Shown: positions 23,504-27,058 of the stretch, piece by piece | Layout: each line of letters begins with the position of its first letter | How positions within the stretch are numbered: the stretch's first letter is position 1 | Source: CAZOSF01 sp964582415 | GTDB lineage: Bacteria; Bacteroidota; Bacteroidia; Flavobacteriales; Flavobacteriaceae | Direction of reading: 5' to 3' | NCBI GenBank assembly: GCA_964582415.1 | Contig: CAZOSF010000029.1 | Location: 1 to 27,058 of the forward strand | DNA: 27,058 nucleotides | Program-made: the position numbers and the translations under genes | Notes under the pieces: generated by a model | Database searches by the model: none | What the model saw: the letters and a program-made list of their open reading frames with translations, nothing else | Told to the model about the DNA's origin: nothing

Positions 23504-24439
23504 ATGACAATTACCCAATTAAAATACGTTCTAGCCGTCGCTGAGCACAAAAATTTCACGAAGGCAGCGGAGCGCACATTCGTTACCCAACCTACCTTGA
23601 GTATGCAGATCCAGAAACTTGAGGAGGAATTGGATATTCTGATTTTTGATCGTAGTAAAAAACCTATAGAGCTCACCGCAGTGGGAATGAAGATTGTCAA
23701 TCAAGCAAGAAACATCGTTAATGAAGCCGATCGGATGCAGGATGTAGTCGACCAAGAAAAGGGATTTATTGGGGGGGAATTCCGTTTGGGAATTATTCCG
23801 ACAGTAATGCCAACCCTGCTACCCATGTTCTTAAAAACCTTCTCAAGTCGGTACCCAAAGGTTCATTTAAAAATTGAAGAACTCTCCACCCAAGACATTA
23901 TTTTAAAGTTGTTGGACGGGCACTTAGATGCCGCCATAGCAGCTACCCCGCTGGGAAATGATAAAATTAAGGAACGCGCCCTGTATTATGAACCCTTTGT
24001 AGGCTATGTTCCTGAACAACATCGGTTGTTTCAGAAGAAAAGAATAGATCCTTTGGATTTGGATTTGGATGATATACTCCTCTTGGAAGATGGGCATTGC
24101 TTCCGCGATGGGGTGATTAATCTATGTAAAGCAAATAAATTGGCGCATAACGACGCTTTCGAACTTACCAGTGGAAGTTTCGAAACCTTGGTAAAACTAT
24201 CACACGAAGGATTAGGCATGACCCTGCTTCCGTATTTACATACCCTAGATTTGAATAAAGACCAGCAGCGACATCTTAGATATTTTAATGATCCTTCACC
24301 TGCACGGGAAGTGAGCATTATTTATCCGAAAAGCGAATTGAAGCTACAGATCATCGACGCGCTCTATAAAGTGATATCGGGTATTGTAAGGGGAGCGATA
24401 CAATTTCAGGACGTAAAAATAATAAGTCCGCTATCCTAA
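23504..24439 (+). CDS. oxyR: OxyR, LysR-type peroxide-sensing regulator
   Basis: 311 residues. N-terminal winged helix-turn-helix (LKYVLAVAEHKNFTKAAERT, then VTQPTLSMQIQKLEEEL), then the LysR effector domain. Both redox cysteines of OxyR are present in context: GHCFRDGVINLCKANK, at Cys199 and Cys208, the same positions as in E. coli OxyR, followed by TSGSFETLVKLSHEGLGMTL. Peroxide converts the pair to a disulfide and switches on defence genes. Monocistronic, with its own -7 box, an ATAG-N7-CTAT element and a downstream bidirectional terminator. Usual targets (katG, ahpC, dps) are not in this window. Confidence 0.93.
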   Translation: MTITQLKYVLAVAEHKNFTKAAERTFVTQPTLSMQIQKLEEELDILIFDRSKKPIELTAVGMKIVNQARNIVNEADRMQDVVDQEKGFIGGEFRLGIIPTVMPTLLPMFLKTFSSRYPKVHLKIEELSTQDIILKLLDGHLDAAIAATPLGNDKIKERALYYEPFVGYVPEQHRLFQKKRIDPLDLDLDDILLLEDGHCFRDGVINLCKANKLAHNDAFELTSGSFETLVKLSHEGLGMTLLPYLHTLDLNKDQQRHLRYFNDPSPAREVSIIYPKSELKLQIIDALYKVISGIVRGAIQFQDVKIISPLS

Positions 24440-24441
24440 CT

Positions 24442-24469
24442 AAAAAACCCTCCAGCTGGAGGGTTTTTT
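24442..24469. terminator. bidirectional terminator between oxyR and the 65-aa gene
   Basis: Perfect palindrome with core CCCTCCAGCTGGAGGG flanked by six A and six or more T, so it works on both strands. Its right edge touches the stop codon of the convergent small gene (24469-24471). Confidence 0.9.
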
Positions 24470-24666
24470 TATTCATTTAAAATTATTAAACATTGGTTTA
24501 GTTGGGGGTTCTGCTGTATGAGTGAATTTACCCATATTTTTAGCTCCTCGATCTCATGGGGAAGAAGCCTTTGCAGCGCCTTTTTCAACTCTTTGCAGAA
24601 CAGATTGACATCAAAACTTACTTTTTTTAGCACTGCTTTGGTGTAATCGAACATTGCTCTAGCCAT
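24469..24666 (-). CDS. conserved-looking 65-residue helical protein, convergent with oxyR
   Basis: 65 residues, no signal or membrane segment. Starts MARAMFDYTKAVLKKVSFD, then FCKELKKALQRLLPHEIEEL and WVNSLIQQNPQLNQCLIILNE: mostly helical, charged, soluble. It resembles a small unnamed protein I have seen across Flavobacteriaceae, though I cannot confirm this here. It shares a terminator with oxyR and carries before its start a near copy of the element found before oxyR, which suggests peroxide control. Function unknown. Confidence 0.75.
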   Translation of the reverse strand: MARAMFDYTKAVLKKVSFDVNLFCKELKKALQRLLPHEIEELKIWVNSLIQQNPQLNQCLIILNE

Positions 24667-24688
24667 AGTAAAGTATTTAAGAGTTAGG

Positions 24689-24708
24689 TTAAGTAGTTTT
24701 GTCTATAG
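24689..24708 (-). promoter_or_regulatory. copy of the oxyR upstream element before the 65-aa gene
   Basis: On the plus strand TAGTTTTGTCTATAG (24694-24708), preceded by TTAAG; identical to the oxyR upstream element except for one substitution and one missing T. The loss makes the inner spacing N6 rather than N7 for an OxyR site. It lies 23 bases upstream of the start codon on the minus strand. Confidence 0.4.
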
Positions 24709-24807
24709 GCTAATGAATTTAAATTTGCGACTTAAATATAACGAAAAAAAAGTAACAAAAATTGAGCTAACTCCTTTCACGAGTCATAAAAATTTCTTAA
24801 TGTTTTG

Positions 24808-25263
24808 TTAACGCTTTGGTTTTACGGACCATTCAAAATGAAATTCACACACAATTTCCCCCTTTTCATCGATACCAATAGAATGCAGCCACTCTGATTT
24901 AGCTTGTCCGCTCTCTAGAGATTCCCTTATCAATCGATCAACCTTTTCTCCTTCTTCACAGGAAAATTGAATGCGTCCACGCGCTTTTTTATGAAATGTG
25001 GCCTTTGAGGCGATCAGTAACATCGATATGGGTTGTTGGGTTTGCTGAATAGATTGCATCACCAAGGCCCCCGTAGTCAACTCGGCTGCCATTCCCTGTA
25101 CCGCCCAAAACATCGATTTGAATGGATTTTGATTGATCCACCTGAATTTCACCTTTGCTATACAAGTAGTTTTGGAAATAGAAGTTACCCGGATACCCAA
25201 CCAATAAACGGAAGGGAGTTTAAAAAAAGTAAACCAAGTAATTTTACGCGGTGATAGTTGCAT
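24808..25263 (-). CDS. DUF4442 (thioesterase-like hotdog-fold) protein
   Basis: 151 residues from ATG 25263 (MQLSPRKITWFTFFKLPSVY), preferred over ATG 25278 because it is the usual N-terminus of the family. Contains the DUF4442 signature KFRWINQNPFKSMFWAVQGM and the following helix AAELTTGALVMQSI, then strands MLLIASKATFHKKARGRIQF. The family has the hotdog fold of PaaI-like thioesterases; substrate unknown. Divergent from the DUF4870 operon. Confidence 0.87.
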   Translation of the reverse strand: MQLSPRKITWFTFFKLPSVYWLGIRVTSISKTTCIAKVKFRWINQNPFKSMFWAVQGMAAELTTGALVMQSIQQTQQPISMLLIASKATFHKKARGRIQFSCEEGEKVDRLIRESLESGQAKSEWLHSIGIDEKGEIVCEFHFEWSVKPKR

Positions 25264-25307
25264 AGGGCTAAAATACACAGATTCCGCCTTTCCTCCTCCT
25301 TTTTCAA

Positions 25308-25373
25308 TTTGTTAATTTATTGTTAATTTTAGTACCTTGCGTAACATACTACCTGTTTTTAGACATATATTTG
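25308..25373 (+). promoter_or_regulatory. candidate promoter region of the DUF4870-PadR-PspC operon
   Basis: Two options: TTTG (25308-25311), N21, TACCTTGC (25333-25340); or an exact -7 box TATATTTG (25366-25373) lacking a clear -33, 19 bases before the start codon. Which is used cannot be decided by eye. Confidence 0.4.
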
Positions 25374-25392
25374 TATAAGAAATTAATAAGTA

Positions 25393-25911
25393 ATGGAAAC
25401 TAATCCTTCAGAAAATCACAAAAATGTAGCCGCGTTGATCCATTTATCAACGTTCTCGAAGTACTTTTTTCCTTTCGGTAATTTTATCGTTCCCCTTATT
25501 CTTTGGGGTACCAACAAGGAGAAATCTTTTGTAGCCGAACATGGAAGACAGGCAATAAACTTTCAATTAAGCATCTTTTTATATGCTTTAGTGATTGGAT
25601 TGGTAAGCCTTCCTTTCTTCATAGCCTTTGCAACCGATTTTATTGCTTGGGCCGAAGTTATCGAACATCACGTAGACCGATTCGATTGGAACAACATTCA
25701 AAACCTTACTGGATACCTCACCCTGTTCTTTGTGGTCATGGTGATCCTTTTGGGAATTTTTGTGTTCGAACTCTATGCAGTAATCAGTGCTACGGTAACA
25801 GCAAGTCGAGGGGAACTTTATAAGTACCCGCTCACCATACCATTCATCAAACCTGCCGACCCCGTGTTGGCTAACAATCAAAATCAATCAAAAAATGAGC
25901 ACGCTAGTTAA
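25393..25911 (+). CDS. DUF4870 membrane protein
   Basis: 172 residues. DUF4870 features: NVAALIHLSTFSKYFFPFGNF, then VPLILWGTNKEKSFVAEHGR and QAINFQLSIFLYALVIGL. Three membrane segments at about 25-38, 56-80 and 108-135. Such small proteins often accompany PadR and PspC genes in Bacteroidota and may report on membrane state. First gene of a tightly overlapped unit: the next start lies 17 bases inside it. Confidence 0.88.
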   Translation: METNPSENHKNVAALIHLSTFSKYFFPFGNFIVPLILWGTNKEKSFVAEHGRQAINFQLSIFLYALVIGLVSLPFFIAFATDFIAWAEVIEHHVDRFDWNNIQNLTGYLTLFFVVMVILLGIFVFELYAVISATVTASRGELYKYPLTIPFIKPADPVLANNQNQSKNEHAS

Positions 25912-26086
25912 ATTTTTGTTGGCACTTGTCTTGCAAGTTCTCCATGTGGGTGAAACGCCTGCGATGGCAAATGTCGACCAAGTTAAGGAGCAAGTGACCT
26001 GTGAAATGGGTCCACAACAACTCAATCCTCACTATATAGTGACAAGAGACGAATTGTTGTCTCACCTAAACGAAAGAGCCCTATGA
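25895..26086 (+). CDS. 63-residue protein between DUF4870 and PadR
   Basis: 63 residues, not recognised. A hydrophobic N-terminus (STLVKFLLALVLQVLHVG) that could be a signal or single span ending PAMANVDQ, then a soluble stretch ending VTRDELLSHLNERAL. It overlaps the DUF4870 gene by 17 bases and the PadR gene by 4 (ATGA), and fills the gap between them with no waste, which supports translation. It might be needed mainly to couple translation to PadR. Confidence 0.6.
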   Translation: MSTLVKFLLALVLQVLHVGETPAMANVDQVKEQVTCEMGPQQLNPHYIVTRDELLSHLNERAL

Positions 26087-26421
26087 AAATTGAAAACACA
26101 AAAGCACAGATGCGTAAAGGGGTCTTGGAGTTCTGTATCCTTTCCATCCTAAAAGACGGAGAGGCTTATACCAGTGATATCCTTGAATCCTTGAAGGAGG
26201 CAAAAATGTTGGTAGTGGAAGGTACTGTATACCCCCTACTCACCCGCCTCAAAAACGCCGGACTTCTCAGCTATCGCTGGGAAGAATCTACCAGCGGACC
26301 GCCGCGTAAGTACTACGGACTTACTGAAACAGGAAAATTATTTTTAAAAGAATTGAACACCACTTGGAGCGAATTGCAAGAAGCGGTGAACAAAGTAACC
26401 AGTGAAAACTCCAAAAAATGA
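26083..26421 (+). CDS. PadR-family transcriptional regulator
   Basis: 112 residues. PadR winged helix: MRKGVLEFCILSILKDGEAY, TSDILESLKEAKMLVVEGTV, then YPLLTRLKNAGLLSYRWEES and GPPRKYYGLTETGK. Probably represses the operon it sits in. Both ends overlap neighbours by 4 bases (ATGA), showing tight translational coupling to the PspC gene. Confidence 0.93.
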   Translation: MKIENTKAQMRKGVLEFCILSILKDGEAYTSDILESLKEAKMLVVEGTVYPLLTRLKNAGLLSYRWEESTSGPPRKYYGLTETGKLFLKELNTTWSELQEAVNKVTSENSKK

Positions 26422-27058
26422 ACAAGACAGTAAATATCAATTTAGCGGGAACTTTTTTCCACATCGATGAAGATGCCTTTGGGAAATTGCAACGGTACCT
26501 GGAGGCCATCCGTAAATCCCTGAGCGACCCTCAAGGAAGCGATGAAATCATTAAGGACATCGAAGCCCGTATAGCCGAGCTCTTTTCTGAAAAATTGGAA
26601 CGGCAATCCCAAGTGGTTACCATCAAAGAATTGGATGAGGTCATCGCCGTTATGGGGCAACCCGAAGATTATGCAGTAGATGAAGAGCTATTTGACGATC
26701 AACCCAAAGCAAGCTCGCACCGTAGCTCTAGTTACAAACAGCTATTTCGGGATGTAGACAACAAATATATCGCAGGGGTATCTTCTGGTCTTGGACACTA
26801 TCTAGGATTGGATGCTATTTGGATTCGACTCCTTTGGGTATTGCTGACACTTTTCTCCGGTGGTACTTTCATATTAGTATATATTCTATTTTGGATTTTG
26901 GTTCCCCCTGCCCTAACAACTTCCGAAAAGTTGAAAATGACAGGAGAACCCATCAATATCTCGAATATTGAAAAAAAGTTCAAGGAAGGATATGAAAATG
27001 TCGCCGAAAAAGTAAGAAACGTCGACTATGACAAATACGGGCAAAAGGTAAAAAGCGG
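26418..27058 (+). CDS. PspC-domain membrane protein, 3' end outside window
   Basis: 213 codons are visible and the frame runs off the right edge. N-terminal region 1-95: NINLAGTFFHIDEDAFGKLQ, RYLEAIRKSLSDPQG and VVTIKELDEVIAVMGQPEDY, a module often seen before PspC in Bacteroidota. PspC domain about 106-165: LFRDVDNKYIAGVSSGLGHY, then LGLDAIWIRLLWVLLTLF with two hydrophobic spans. PspC proteins sense envelope stress. Co-transcribed with PadR via an ATGA overlap, so PadR likely controls it. Confidence 0.92.
   Translation, partial: MNKTVNINLAGTFFHIDEDAFGKLQRYLEAIRKSLSDPQGSDEIIKDIEARIAELFSEKLERQSQVVTIKELDEVIAVMGQPEDYAVDEELFDDQPKASSHRSSSYKQLFRDVDNKYIAGVSSGLGHYLGLDAIWIRLLWVLLTLFSGGTFILVYILFWILVPPALTTSEKLKMTGEPINISNIEKKFKEGYENVAEKVRNVDYDKYGQKVKS

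Overview
The window reads as chromosome of a marine-type member of the Flavobacteriaceae (Bacteroidota). Evidence: a type IX secretion (T9SS) C-terminal sorting domain, a TonB-dependent outer-membrane protein with a CarboxypepD_reg-like N-terminus, 2TM-domain proteins, DUF2141 proteins, promoter-like TAnnTTTG boxes, few Shine-Dalgarno sequences, and a Bacteroidota-style MoxR/DUF58 operon. I saw no tRNA, rRNA, IS element, prophage or CRISPR. Genes are dense and no gap exceeds 300 bases. The genus cannot be fixed by eye.

Layout. (1) 1-3644, plus strand: the 3' part of a GH130 glycosidase, an MscS-type channel, a CE1-like secreted esterase and a PPOX-fold flavoprotein. (2) 3652-10347, minus strand, in transcription order: a TonB-dependent receptor-like protein; then DUF2141 protein, a 35-aa membrane peptide, a TPR protein and a histidine kinase fused to a 2TM domain; then three small 2TM proteins and a LytTR response regulator. 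(3) 10487-13702, plus: secreted DUF1028/T9SS protein, YdeI-like protein, a small protein with 13-residue repeats, an ECF sigma factor and a membrane protein. (4) 13699-16655: PlsC-like acyltransferase and Nudix hydrolase (minus), cyclophilin lipoprotein (plus), RDD protein (minus). (5) 16692-22796, plus: SpoIIM-like protein, membrane protein, DUF4129, DUF4350, MoxR ATPase and DUF58. (6) 22948-25263: a second DUF2141 protein, OxyR with both redox cysteines, a conserved 65-aa protein and a DUF4442 protein. (7) 25393-end, plus: DUF4870, a 63-aa protein, PadR regulator and a PspC protein cut by the window end.

The most interesting signal is regulatory. The three minus-strand transcription units of block 2 each have, about 60-65 bases before the start codon, the same promoter layout: two ACAATTCGGT-like half-sites exactly 21 bp apart, then a -7 box about 46 bp after the second half-site. 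The distant second DUF2141 gene (22948) has the same layout. A 21-bp direct repeat is the known geometry of LytTR operators, so I infer that the LytTR regulator encoded here controls its own operon, its kinase's operon, the receptor and both DUF2141 genes. This would be a compact two-component envelope regulon with four 2TM domains as part of the signalling apparatus.

A second regulatory signal is an OxyR-like ATAG-N7-CTAT element before oxyR, which recurs nearly unchanged before the 65-aa gene downstream. All sites were found by eye; no statistics or database searches were run.
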